Assembly: GCA_004352715.1 (NCBI GenBank)
Contig: SCFE01000006.1
Location: forward strand, 1,933,217-1,997,216
Source: Hofstenia miamia
Taxonomy: Eukaryota > Xenacoelomorpha > Acoela
Length of the DNA stretch: 64,000 nt
Direction: 5' to 3'
Position 1 is the first letter of the stretch; each line of letters starts with the position of its first letter. Position numbers and translations under genes: made by a program. Below, piece by piece: positions 46,358 through 57,656 of the stretch. A model generated the notes under the pieces. That model saw only the letters and a list, made by a program, of their open reading frames with translations, was not told the origin of the DNA and did not search any database.

Positions 46358-47620
46358 ACATCCCAACAGTTTAAGATATCGGTTCTAAATGAAAAAAGCA
46401 GTTTCAGTTAGTGCATACATTGCAATTTGAGGAAATTACATACATATTAAGCATTTTGAAAACAATTACAGATTTTAGAAAATATATTTATCCTTTAGTA
46501 TATTTTAAAGTATCTTTTAGCCATTTTAAAGAAATTAAGTGTTTGTAGAACAATATTGAACCAAGGTTTCTTTAAGTCACCTTTTAAAGCAAATCAGGTT
46601 TTAAAAACCCATCTAATACTTAATTAATTAAGGATAATGATTGTTTCACGAACTTTAAAGTATAAACAAGAGAAGTTTTGTAATTTTAATTAATATAATA
46701 ATACAATTACTAATATTATTGTTTTTAGTAATATAACAAAATATAACAATGTGGAAATTAATATAATTTCAAAAATATACAATAATATGATATAATTATA
46801 ATTGCGAATACTTCAAAATAAGTGTTGTGCAATAATTCAAATGGCAAGTTCATTACATGCTTTGCAAGAAAGTGAAATAGTGTGATTTAAACAAGAAAGC
46901 TTAGTCAGCCATAAATCATCATAAATGGTTTTATAGATTAATTTGTTTTGGTGTAAAACGTGTTTGAAATAGACACTTCTTTTCTATTGAAAAATCGACG
47001 TTGGGAATAAAATTTTTTTAAAATCCTGGAAAGTTCTTTAAGAGATCAACAACATAATATTTAATAGTGAAATGTCAGACAAAACCCTCCTGACAGGGAT
47101 TGATCGTGGATGCTTTTCTAGATGATAAATAAACGTCATAATTTATTATTTCGTATGGACGAAATTGAAGATAATATTTCTCAGATTATTAAATGAATCT
47201 AATTTCTTCCTATGATAAATTTAATACAGTTGTGTATATTTTGTCAACTAATCAAATCTTAGATTGCAAGAACAATTGCTATGCATGTATAAAAGGTTAT
47301 ATTTGTCAAGAAATTTTTCTTGTTTTTGAAAGTTTTATTGAATTAAGACATATTTGTTATTTACCACGTATTTATGAAGATTTTTTTGCAGTTGTTACTA
47401 TCCGTGTTTGGCAGTTGCATGACTTTTAAAATATAATTGTACAATTATATGCAATTATTCCTGCAAAATATAATTGTATACAATTATATTTTGTTTAAAA
47501 ATATATTCGCAAGAAGACACAAGGTAGCAGGTCAATAATACAAAACAAATAGACCTGTTACCCAGTGTAGTTTGTAAGCTTATGATATGCTATTTGCTAA
47601 CTTGTTTTTCAAAGAGAGTA
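46358..47620. other. AT-rich spacer
   Basis: No gene. At 47425-47490 the near-palindrome TATAATTGTACAATTATA and its relatives recur. The same words reappear at 48062-48145, on the other side of the Tigger-like remnant. Confidence 0.4.
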
Positions 47621-47629
47621 CTGTAACGG

Positions 47630-48065
47630 TACATATCCTCGCTTATCCAAACCTTGCTTGTCCGAACACTCTTACATGTTTGATGCATTAATCATGAATA
47701 ATAATTAATTAATATAACAATCAATTGGTTAGGTATGTCCTGAGCTTCAGTACATTGCAGTGAAGGTTTTGCGTCAAGTAGTGTGTGCTAGTTCTTATGA
47801 GCGAAACCGAAGCGCAATCACAAACGGAACCGGTTATCCTCAGAAAGGTAAAAAAAAAAGCTGATATATTGTTTCTAAAATGTAAGGCTTCTAAAGAAAA
47901 TTCAAGATGCGGAGTGTGAAGCAGAAGCCGTCCCACAGGAATGGATTGTGGAAGAATACGTTTTTGATTAATTCTTATGATTTTTGATAAAAGCTACATT
48001 ATTTTTGTTTTATTTTTTATTACTCTTTCTGTTTCAAAAGGGACGGGTAAGCGGGGAGATTAATA
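47630..48065. mobile_element. pogo/Tigger-like DNA transposon remnant
   Basis: The left part holds TATCCTCGCTTATCCAAACC and CTTGTCCGAAC; the right part, on the minus strand, TAATCTCCCCGCTTACCCGT. These are inverted and resemble the CTCGCTTATCCGAAC termini of Tigger elements. The interior (47790-47960) has codon-like sequence but no recognised transposase motif. Exact ends and a TA duplication could not be fixed. Confidence 0.4.
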
Positions 48066-48439
48066 CAATTATATACAGTACAATTGTGAACAATAAAACT
48101 GTATATAATTGTACAATTATTTGCAAAAAATATAATTGTATTAATTGTAAATCCTGAATAACACAGGTTACTATCATCTACTAAATTCGGAAAATCAAAA
48201 TTTCATGCTACATCACACTCAATTGATAGCAGTTACAAACCACTTAGATCACAAATATCTAATAACTACAACGTTAAAAAGCGAAAGGAGTATTATTTGT
48301 TGTAAATCGTAGTGTGCAACTAGCAATATAATTTTTGAATTATTATAATATTGTGAATAATTTAAGTTTAATAATAGCTTTTCTGTAATAATTTCTTAGC
48401 GCTGGCCCATGGCATTTACCCCCCCCCTTAAAGCCGGGA

Positions 48440-48620
48440 CTGCTAAGCAAGGCATTCGACTGTGTACCTCGCCGTCTCATAATTTCACAATTAATGAAGG
48501 TTAAGCCAAGAATTAGCTTGCTGACTAAATCAACCTCTAATGATGGAGCTGAAGAAACTATTTCAACTGTTAAATTGGTGTAACACCAACGATATTATCT
48601 TAAAGTAAAGTATTTCTTAA
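48440..48620 (+). mobile_element. LINE RT fragment
   Basis: The plus strand reads LLSKAFDCVPRRLIISQLMK, the RT block around the first catalytic Asp (dLSKAFDcVpHdlLixKL), with that Asp lost. A few tens of codons remain. A run of eight C lies just upstream. Confidence 0.65.
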
Positions 48621-49634
48621 AAAAACTGCTTTGAATGGATCCCCATATTCATGTAGGTGACAAATTTGAGCATTTTAAAAAACTCCAACACAACTTTTTA
48701 TTTCATACAAATTACATTATATCTCAGAAGATTGCATTGTCCACATATTTATTCTTTAAGAGACAAGATAAAATGAACTCTACGAACAAATATTATATAC
48801 AGTGCTTTGGAAAAGTTTGGAATAATTGTTGAAATGACTGCTGTAAACTAACTGTCAACATTGGTTTGACTTTTTGTTACTCAAGCAAGTACTGAGAAAC
48901 CAATGTTATCCCACAAAGAACTCATTGATATATTTCACAATTGTCTTGCTACTTCACGATACAGAATATTTTTGTACTATAAGATTTACAATCGAAGGAT
49001 ACTTTCAAGAAGATGTTTTTTATAAAGTATTCTAAACTTTTCCACAGTACTGTATATACTATATATATATACTATATATATATATATATATATAAGCCTC
49101 CCAGAAAGAATTGTTCCCTATGAATTTTTCAAATTATTTAGCATAGACTGTTAGTATGCATTATATATCCTCAATATTTTTGCTAAGGCCTGAATATATA
49201 TTTGTGTAACATATGAATGTATTACGCAAATCAAAGTGAGTAGGGAAATTTAGTTTTGGTGCTTGAATTGTACAAACAATGATATGACTTATATTTTGAA
49301 TGACTTTTTTCTTAGCAGCGATTTCTTAATTTGTCTTTAAACTGAGAACTCTCTATGTATTTTGAAGATCTTGATTGTCACTCACCACTGATACTTGTCT
49401 CTCCTCAACACGTTCGTTCAATCTCGGGCGGAATTTTTTGAGTCGTCTGAATTCTGGGAACAGTGCAAAAAATTAAGAACATTAATGTTGGAATATCCCA
49501 ATTTTTTCAATTCATTCTTAATTTGAGGAGTTGATGCAAGTATTCCTGCAACTAGGAAGAATCTAGTATTATAGAGAACAGGCTTGTTAAGACATCTAAA
49601 ATTGACAAGCTAAGTAATTCCAAAGAAACATTGT
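48621..49634. other. AT-rich spacer
   Basis: Contains a (TA)n tract at 49062-49094 and short ORFs without recognised domains. Confidence 0.4.
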
Positions 49635-49879
49635 CCATCAATTATCCGATCCCGAAAGAACTGTGAGGTTGTAGAAATAGTTTGAAAGCAAGCCTCGTAC
49701 TTACTCACGATACTTTGTCTGAATCAAGTGAACAGGAGCTCATCTTCAAGAGGCACNCCATCAATTATCCGATCCCAAAAGAACTGTGAGGTTGTAGAAA
49801 TAGTTTGAAAGCAAGCCTCGTACTTACTCACGATGCTTTGTCTGAATCAAGTGAACAGGAGCTCATCTTCAAGAGGCAC
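49635..49879. repeat. 122-bp direct duplication around a single N
   Basis: Copies 49635-49756 and 49758-49879 differ at two positions (CCCGAAAG/CCCAAAAG and CGATACTT/CGATGCTT), with the N at 49757. The two differences suggest two haplotypes whose overlapping ends were not merged. No coding content was recognised. Confidence 0.85.
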
Positions 49880-50997
49880 TTTACTCCAACCTTTCATTGT
49901 CAGTCTGTTTTTATATGGTATACAATAATTCCATAGTATTTATTTCAATTTATATAGTTAAATCGTCAACAGTTTCATATTTTCAGTCATTTCAATAATC
50001 TGAGCGAAGGTGTAGCCAACTTAGTCAAGGTAGGATGGCCACATTAGTACAGGGGTTGCCAACGATAATTAAAGTTGTTTTTTTATAATTGATGTCGTAT
50101 TCTGCAGAATTTTTTCCTGAAACTTTTGAAAAAAATAAATGATGTGACTGCCTTTTGAATGACTCTTACTATTGAATTCAGTTGGTAGTTTGAAAATGCA
50201 AAACGCTGTAGTTACATGAATTTAAATTTAATCATACTTTGAATAATCAAAGTATTAAAGAAATGCTTAATACCTTTCAAAACATACTAAGTCTGTGTAG
50301 ATTAAGATTATTATATTATATCACAATATGCTTGCATAACACTAAACATTGGAAACCATGTACAAATCTACGCAAATATTTTCAGATTGCAATTTTGAAT
50401 GAAATATAGAAAAATACAAGTAGTAGTAATGGAGGAACAGCTTTTGCACAGACTTAAGGAAACCCTCTAAAAATATTGAAATGCCGATTAGTCAGAGATG
50501 GAGGTGGACTAGCCTGCAGGTCGGGTCGTACTTGGTTCGGGTCAAGTCGGGTAGGGCTGAGTTATTTAACTTATATTCGGGCGGAAATATATGTCTGTGT
50601 AAAAAAACGGCACAATCCATATTTATTGAAATATTTTGGTATATTTCGTAACTAGAAATCAAGTTTTTGGTTACCATTAATAATATCGGATTACAATAGG
50701 TTTTCCAATCTGTACTTTTTCTAATTTATCAAATATTGTTCTGACGATGCCCAATTACATTTCTGTGATAAATTTTTGATTCTACAAATGAGTTTATTTC
50801 TTGTATTAGCAGACCAGTCTTTGAAATGGTAATATGTTCAGCTTTTCTTATCTTGAAATCGATTATTATGGTATTAAAAATCATTAGCACTTTTAGGTTG
50901 AGAATTTTCAACAGTCACCATCTTTGCAGATGTTGAAAACGGATGATATCTCTTGTACTATTTTAGCTTCAGAGACGTACCATACCTCAAATTAATC
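49880..50997. other. AT-rich spacer
   Basis: No gene. At 50488-50590 CAGAGATGGAGGTGGAC followed by GGTCGGGTCG-type words resembles one end of a hAT-type element; the partner is not identified. Confidence 0.4.
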
Positions 50998-51140
50998 TTA
51001 ACCCTTTCCCCACTGACATATTTGTTATCCCATTCCGAGTGACTGGGTGGATTACACCCGTACACCTGATATATAGAGAAAAATCGGTTTATTCCTAATC
51101 CGAGTGACTGGNTACACCCAGTCAGTGGGGAAAGGGTTAA
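50998..51140. mobile_element. piggyBac-type MITE, 143 bp including TTAA ends
   Basis: TTAACCCTTTCCCCACTGAC at 50998-51017 is matched exactly by its reverse complement at 51121-51140. The outer TTAA on each side is the piggyBac-superfamily target duplication, followed by CCCTTT termini. Internally CCGAGTGACTGG occurs twice, and a single N (51112) sits in the second copy, so the true length may differ by some bases. Confidence 0.85.
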
Positions 51141-52929
51141 ACACACATTGATTTCACCATATTATCATTTTAGCACTAGTATTGCTATTTACTGGAATAT
51201 AATGAAAAATATGTGTGCTATTTTTTTACTCAGCCTTTACAATGCATTAAGTGTTGAATGCTAAATTGGGAAGATGCTACAAGGATTGCGAAATTTCAGT
51301 TACTCTTTACAACGAATGAATTAGGAATTGTGAAGTGATTCCAGCATTTTTATACAGAGTGCGCATAATTTTAGCTTCATTTTAGATAAGTCATAATCGT
51401 GGTGTTTAAAGCAATAAATACTATATTACATCGCCTCATTTTTCAATGCAGCACAGACATCTTTAATGGGTTTTTTGTAAAAAACTGTTGGATCACTTCT
51501 GGCCAGAAATTTGTCAACCAAAACCATGAATTCAATTCTCATGGGATTTACTGGGACTAAACATTTCGGTGTGATTAGTAGTATAGATACTATTTTCAAC
51601 AAAGTATTATGATAATAACGTCTACTATACTAAAGAGCGGCCCGACCCTGATCCTCGATTCTTGGAAAGCACCACATTCAGACCGGTTTGGCCTACTTAC
51701 ATGTGAAAAAGTAGTCATTGTTGCATATGATAATATGCTTAGCTTAGTCATTACAGTTCATTGCATAGATTACCGGTAATCAAAAAAATACAGTCCTACT
51801 GAAATCTTTAGTCTCAATAAACCTAGTAGACTTAGTGGGCCCACCAAAGGCTACTTCTTTAAAATCACAATTGGCATATTTTGAGCTGGCTGGGCTGAAA
51901 TACTACCATTGAAAACAGGGCCGCGCTGATAACACCCGTAAAACGTGACCTATTTAGCGTAATGCCGGGCAAAAGGACCACTTAAATCTTTTTGGTAAAT
52001 AAAAACTTTAAAATAAAATATTTGATAAATTCTCTTTTTTGGCTTCTTAAAACAATATTTAGTAATGTGTCATAAAAAATGGACCAGTTTCAAGTTATAT
52101 TTTTGTCAAAATATCAGTTTAAAGTAAGAATGTCAGAATTTTCAGATTTCCAAATATGCAGGGCAAGAAGGAACGGATTAAAAGAGGTAAGGAAATACAA
52201 TGTAAAATAAAGTTTAAAGAAACTAAAGCAACAATGCATGTTTCTTTATAAATATTGATTGTAGCTATGAAATATAACAGTTATAAATAAGAAAAAACCA
52301 CTTCTTAACATAAATCACATATTATTATGCCTTTTGGAAATGTGCAACAATTACTGTGAGCCCATGTCTTACAAACTGAACATAAAACCCACTGTTCTTT
52401 GATTTTGCTTGGGACCGCAAGCCTCTACAAACATAGCACTATTTACGGCTTGAGAGATGAATAAAATACTGCCTAGGTTATTATATGCTTGAATATAAAA
52501 CACACGTTCCTTTTTGCATTTCTGTTGACTAACCTCGAATATTTTCGCCTAGTCACTCTAGAATTTGCTCTGGAGAGAAATTCATGAAAAGGAACCGTAT
52601 TGTAAAAAATGCATGCATATGTAATGCATTTTTCTCTTATAATTAATGGTTCTATGAAATCGTTAATTATTATATGAGGGCTACTTAAATTGTCATCAAA
52701 GATTTGAACTCTTCAGATTGGGCGCGCAAAAATAAAAGATGAGTAACACATGATTGCATTTCATTTTTCGAAGAATACTTAAATAATAACAATACAATAC
52801 ATTGCTTCTCTGCTTGCTGGATAAAACGGTTCTATATATACCTATGCACATGCATATATAAATATAATTATATATTTATATATATATATATATATTTCGG
52901 TGTTGTTTATTTTTTGAAGAAGTCCTATA
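51141..52929. other. AT-rich spacer, no gene recognised
   Basis: Contains a (TA)n-rich stretch at 52837-52893. Nothing else was recognised. Confidence 0.4.
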
Positions 52930-53220
52930 ACAATAGGAGCAATCTCATTTCTGACAGCCTGTCTTAGGTCGTCTACATTCCTAGCTTCAATGATGCCCAA
53001 AATAATGTGAATCTGATGAACGTGGAGGGAAGATAACTAAATTTTCAGACCCAACGGTTTGCAAAACATTTTGGAAAAATGATTGATATCATCAGCAAAT
53101 ATGAACTTTTCGAAATTGTTCTAGCATTAGAATCGCTTATATACAGATCAAAAATATAATTTGAACAAGAACTCTTTTTGAGGTACTCCATTTGAAATTA
53201 AGGAAGGAGGTAAAATACTT
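52930..53220 (-). mobile_element. LINE RT fragment
   Basis: The minus strand reads LISNGVPQKEFLFKLYF (motif B, GVPQGSxLxPLLFxLY with losses), then KFIFADDINHFSKMF (catalytic FADD intact). Stops are present. Only the RT core is recognisable. Confidence 0.7.
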
Positions 53221-53773
53221 CGTGTATAATTGTATATTATTAGGAACTTGTGAGCCTTAAACTAACCAATGTATCTATAAAAATTAAAATATAGTCTTTT
53301 TAGTCTACATTTTCAAACTGCATGTACTTTATCTAATCCGATTAAGATATTTGAAAATACTTGAATATTGGGATATCTTTGTGAAATTATGCTTTCTTGC
53401 TAGGGTGAACATTTGTGAAATTAATTCTATGCCTGAAGTACAAGAAAATCCGATTTTTGAAGAAATTTTCAAATTCTTAGTATTCAGATAATAATGCGAT
53501 CTAAGCAACCCCAACTATTTTTTCTCTAAATAGTCCACTCAAGCGCGCCGAGAACAAAGTCAGAGTTTTCCAGATTACAAATATCCTTACTAATTAATAA
53601 GGGATAAGCATTCTGCAATTTTTATAGATACAATTAGATACAATTGCAAATTGTTAAGAATACGTGTGTTACTTAAAGTGAAATATTATTCGAATAATTT
53701 CGTAAATTTATTCTCAAATAAATATGGAGATAGTTTTCCATGAAAGGATNGCTATTTTTATAGATACCATTGC
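53221..53773. other. AT-rich spacer with a single-N join
   Basis: A single N lies at 53750. TTTTTATAGATAC occurs on both sides of it (about 53618 and 53755), possibly another unmerged overlap. Confidence 0.4.
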
Positions 53774-54773
53774 NNNNNNNNNNNNNNNNNNNNNNNNNNN
53801 NNNNNNNNNNNNNNNNNNNNNNNNNNNNNNNNNNNNNNNNNNNNNNNNNNNNNNNNNNNNNNNNNNNNNNNNNNNNNNNNNNNNNNNNNNNNNNNNNNNN
53901 NNNNNNNNNNNNNNNNNNNNNNNNNNNNNNNNNNNNNNNNNNNNNNNNNNNNNNNNNNNNNNNNNNNNNNNNNNNNNNNNNNNNNNNNNNNNNNNNNNNN
54001 NNNNNNNNNNNNNNNNNNNNNNNNNNNNNNNNNNNNNNNNNNNNNNNNNNNNNNNNNNNNNNNNNNNNNNNNNNNNNNNNNNNNNNNNNNNNNNNNNNNN
54101 NNNNNNNNNNNNNNNNNNNNNNNNNNNNNNNNNNNNNNNNNNNNNNNNNNNNNNNNNNNNNNNNNNNNNNNNNNNNNNNNNNNNNNNNNNNNNNNNNNNN
54201 NNNNNNNNNNNNNNNNNNNNNNNNNNNNNNNNNNNNNNNNNNNNNNNNNNNNNNNNNNNNNNNNNNNNNNNNNNNNNNNNNNNNNNNNNNNNNNNNNNNN
54301 NNNNNNNNNNNNNNNNNNNNNNNNNNNNNNNNNNNNNNNNNNNNNNNNNNNNNNNNNNNNNNNNNNNNNNNNNNNNNNNNNNNNNNNNNNNNNNNNNNNN
54401 NNNNNNNNNNNNNNNNNNNNNNNNNNNNNNNNNNNNNNNNNNNNNNNNNNNNNNNNNNNNNNNNNNNNNNNNNNNNNNNNNNNNNNNNNNNNNNNNNNNN
54501 NNNNNNNNNNNNNNNNNNNNNNNNNNNNNNNNNNNNNNNNNNNNNNNNNNNNNNNNNNNNNNNNNNNNNNNNNNNNNNNNNNNNNNNNNNNNNNNNNNNN
54601 NNNNNNNNNNNNNNNNNNNNNNNNNNNNNNNNNNNNNNNNNNNNNNNNNNNNNNNNNNNNNNNNNNNNNNNNNNNNNNNNNNNNNNNNNNNNNNNNNNNN
54701 NNNNNNNNNNNNNNNNNNNNNNNNNNNNNNNNNNNNNNNNNNNNNNNNNNNNNNNNNNNNNNNNNNNNNNNNN
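53774..54773. other. Assembly gap, 1000 N
   Basis: A round-number gap with (TA)n at its right edge (54774-54797). Confidence 0.98.
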
Positions 54774-54797
54774 TATATATATATATATATATATATA

Positions 54798-56462
54798 AAC
54801 ATATGCATGTATGTATACATATAAATTTGACGATTTATACTATGAAATATTCCATAGTAAATATCGCCAAATGCTGTTCTGAGAACAGTGGGAATTTAAT
54901 TTTCCTACATTAATAAATTTAAATAGCTTATTGGAGATAATCTACAACAAAAATAATTTATGTAAGAAAAACTATAAAACTAACTTTGTGAATCTGCATG
55001 ATTTTATTAAACTATCTACATTCTCATTCTCAGAGCTAAGATTCAGGTAGATCTAGCGCCCAGATCAATGTACCTTGTCAGTAGTGTAACCAGTTTCAAC
55101 CCAGATACTTTTACTAAATTGATTAATTAGGTGTTATAAATGCAGTTAACTCATGAAAGCTCAAATTTAGATCTCTGCCATGCGATCACAACAGAACTGT
55201 CATCAATTCTGAGTTTTGAACCCAAAATTCAAACAAACAAAAAATAGACCTGAACCCAAAACAAAACTCTAGTGCAAGCGGAAGTTACATGCGCATGAAA
55301 TTTCTACACCAAGATGCAGTGTTATAACTATCACAAACAAAGCAAAAAATAGACCCGGCCGCTCACACAAACCCTAAACGTACAGGGTTCGAAATGAGTC
55401 TGCTTTGAGAACTTTGGTTCACAATATAAGATTTATACGGATGACGTATATCTACAACAAAATGGTGTATTATAATTACCCCAAATTATGGCATTACATA
55501 TTGTTGTTCAACTTGACGTTATGCATGAGCAAGGTTTACCCTAATCACACCTGCCAATTTGCAGTACCAAAACAAAAAGATGCAATAATTATTCTTGCAA
55601 GAAGAGAATTGGTAGGGGTTTGTCATGGTATGCAATGAAAAGAATATAAAAAATTCCATTCATTTTTGTAGACCAACAACCAATCAATTTCATTCGAAAG
55701 AAATAAATGGTACGCAAACCAAAATAGAGAGCTTCACAATTAAGGAAGTGTATTCAATTTCTAGAAATGTATCATCTCAAATAATTAAAGCTAGTTCTAC
55801 ATTTGTATATTCTTTGATTATTATGTGGCCAAATGATGAATTTTTAAATGTAGAAAACTGATCGTTAATTGTTAATGATAGCCTCATTTTTTTATGTTAC
55901 TGCAAATTGCAAGGCCTTGATTACAGTAGGCCTTAGCAAAAGTCAAAATATTTGTTAGGCTCAGTTTTCAAAAATCAAGCACATAGCCATAAGTTAAGCT
56001 TAAAATTAGCTCTCATCCAATTTCAAAGTTTGGCTATCCAAAATAGATTGAAGTTCCCAAATCCTATTACTGGACTTTTTTTCTTGTGGGATTCCCCTGT
56101 CTAGTATCTTAATTTTCTTCAAAATACCAAATAGAGATGAATATGTTTGCGATTTAAGATATTCTTAGGGTATGGTTTGTTACTGATATCATTTGAATTT
56201 CTCATTTAATAACATCCTTATGTCTTCAAACATTGTATATCCTTGTAGACTGAAATTATTCTATATCACTCGGAACCAACTAAGAATTAATGAAAATTAA
56301 CATGTGGATTTTTATTACAATCAAGAAACGAATGCCATACGGAAATTCCACAAGTTATTATTTTCAGTTCACTTATGAATGAAGAATACCAAATATCATT
56401 TTAGTCATATTTTCTACATTAGATATATTATCAAAAAATACACTGTACTAATTAGTTGAATA
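54798..56462. other. Region downstream of phospholipase B
   Basis: Two consecutive plus-strand ORFs (55405-55638, 55625-55861) have no recognised domain. Nothing else is identified. Confidence 0.4.
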
Positions 56463-57656
56463 TTAAATGCTTAAGACACTTCTTAGATACTTCAAAACTG
56501 CATCGCTCTTAAGTAAATCACCATGTTTGGTATTGTTAATAGCTTCAAATTTTAATGCTTTGTCCTGTTTTCCTTTCCAGATGCGACTTCCAGTTGCAGA
56601 GCGTATATCCACTGTGCCGTCTCCATCTATATCTACTGTTTCAGGTTCAGAATTGGGAAAATCCTTATCATAAATTAGTCGATAAGCTGTTTTAATTCCG
56701 GTACCATAAATTGTGTGCCATGATACACCTGGCGGATGAAAGTCTAATATTTTTGTAGTATCTTTATACATTTGATATAATTGGGGAAATCCAATATCAT
56801 TGTAAATATCTTTGTAGTCATTGAGGGTGTACACCCTTTTTGGTGTTTTCATTACTGGATGAGTAGAATTCCAAAATTCGGGATTTGGGAAAAGCCATGC
56901 AGTCGAAGGATATGTCCTTTGTGCTTTTCTCAATTTTTTACTGGGTAAAATGCTGATACCGAAATCATATCCAGATACTGTAGCTTGAATAGATTTTACG
57001 GAACCAAAATATGGAGTGCCTATAGCTATAACACTATCTATATATTTATCCTTCCAATCTTGAGAACGTCCTTCCAACAACTGAAGGATCAGTAAGCCAC
57101 CCATGCTGTGAGATACTAAACATACTGATTTGTTGTTATTTTCATAGTACATATTCTCTATAAGCGTGACCATTTCAAACATTGTCTCCTTTAATTCATT
57201 ACCTGCCTTTCTACAATCGTAACAAAGGCCTTTCAAACTTTGACCTTCTTTGTATCCAGCATCTTTAAGTTTATCAATGATAGTCTCATAATAACCAAGT
57301 AATCCGAAAGTATCCAATGTTTTCAAGCCGCTAAGATCCCCTGGAGATGCCCATCGAATTTGAACGCCTTTTGGATTGCTTGTCTGGTGTGTCTTTGAGT
57401 TGTAAACCAGCTTTAAATTGTTAACGTAGCAGTTGAGTTGATATTGGAGAATAAAAGACTCAATATCAAGCCAAATGGTGAACCAATCAGTTTTCTTGCT
57501 GCAATAGAAATGGGAAACATGAGATTTATCTAATTTTCCTTCTAGTTGATTACCACCATCTCCAGGTATAAGTAAAACTGGTGTAAGTAGTTTGCATTGA
57601 ACAGCATAAAGAAAAACTAGAATAAACGCTGGTGAGTTCAACATAGAATACTTCAT
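56463..57656 (-). CDS. PLA2G15: Group XV (lysosomal) phospholipase A2 / LCAT-family acyltransferase, paralogue B
   Basis: This is an intact single-exon gene of 397 residues. The ATG at 57656 was chosen over an in-frame TTG at 57659. Residues about 1-21 are a signal peptide ending near VQC. The nucleophile is Ser184 in VSHSMGG, with Asp346 in DGDGTVD and His378 in TKH; the gaps of 162 and 32 are identical to paralogue A. Cys52 and Cys76 form the expected lid disulfide pair. Unlike paralogue A it keeps Asp33 in PGDGGNQLEGKLDK, matching the human PLA2G15 oxyanion Asp13 context, so it is the better candidate for a lysosomal, acid-active enzyme. It shares most of its length with paralogue A (26028-27203), inverted. 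It has an extra Cys148 where A has Phe (CYDCRKAGNE against SYDFRKAGNE). Confidence 0.93.
   Translation of the reverse strand: MKYSMLNSPAFILVFLYAVQCKLLTPVLLIPGDGGNQLEGKLDKSHVSHFYCSKKTDWFTIWLDIESFILQYQLNCYVNNLKLVYNSKTHQTSNPKGVQIRWASPGDLSGLKTLDTFGLLGYYETIIDKLKDAGYKEGQSLKGLCYDCRKAGNELKETMFEMVTLIENMYYENNNKSVCLVSHSMGGLLILQLLEGRSQDWKDKYIDSVIAIGTPYFGSVKSIQATVSGYDFGISILPSKKLRKAQRTYPSTAWLFPNPEFWNSTHPVMKTPKRVYTLNDYKDIYNDIGFPQLYQMYKDTTKILDFHPPGVSWHTIYGTGIKTAYRLIYDKDFPNSEPETVDIDGDGTVDIRSATGSRIWKGKQDKALKFEAINNTKHGDLLKSDAVLKYLRSVLSI

Noticed and set aside
53714-54824. Three long ORFs across the second 1000-N gap
   Set aside because: Same artefact; no real sequence supports them.
55405-55861. Two consecutive plus-strand ORFs as a small gene
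   Set aside because: No domain, no splice logic linking them, and composition like the surrounding AT-rich DNA.
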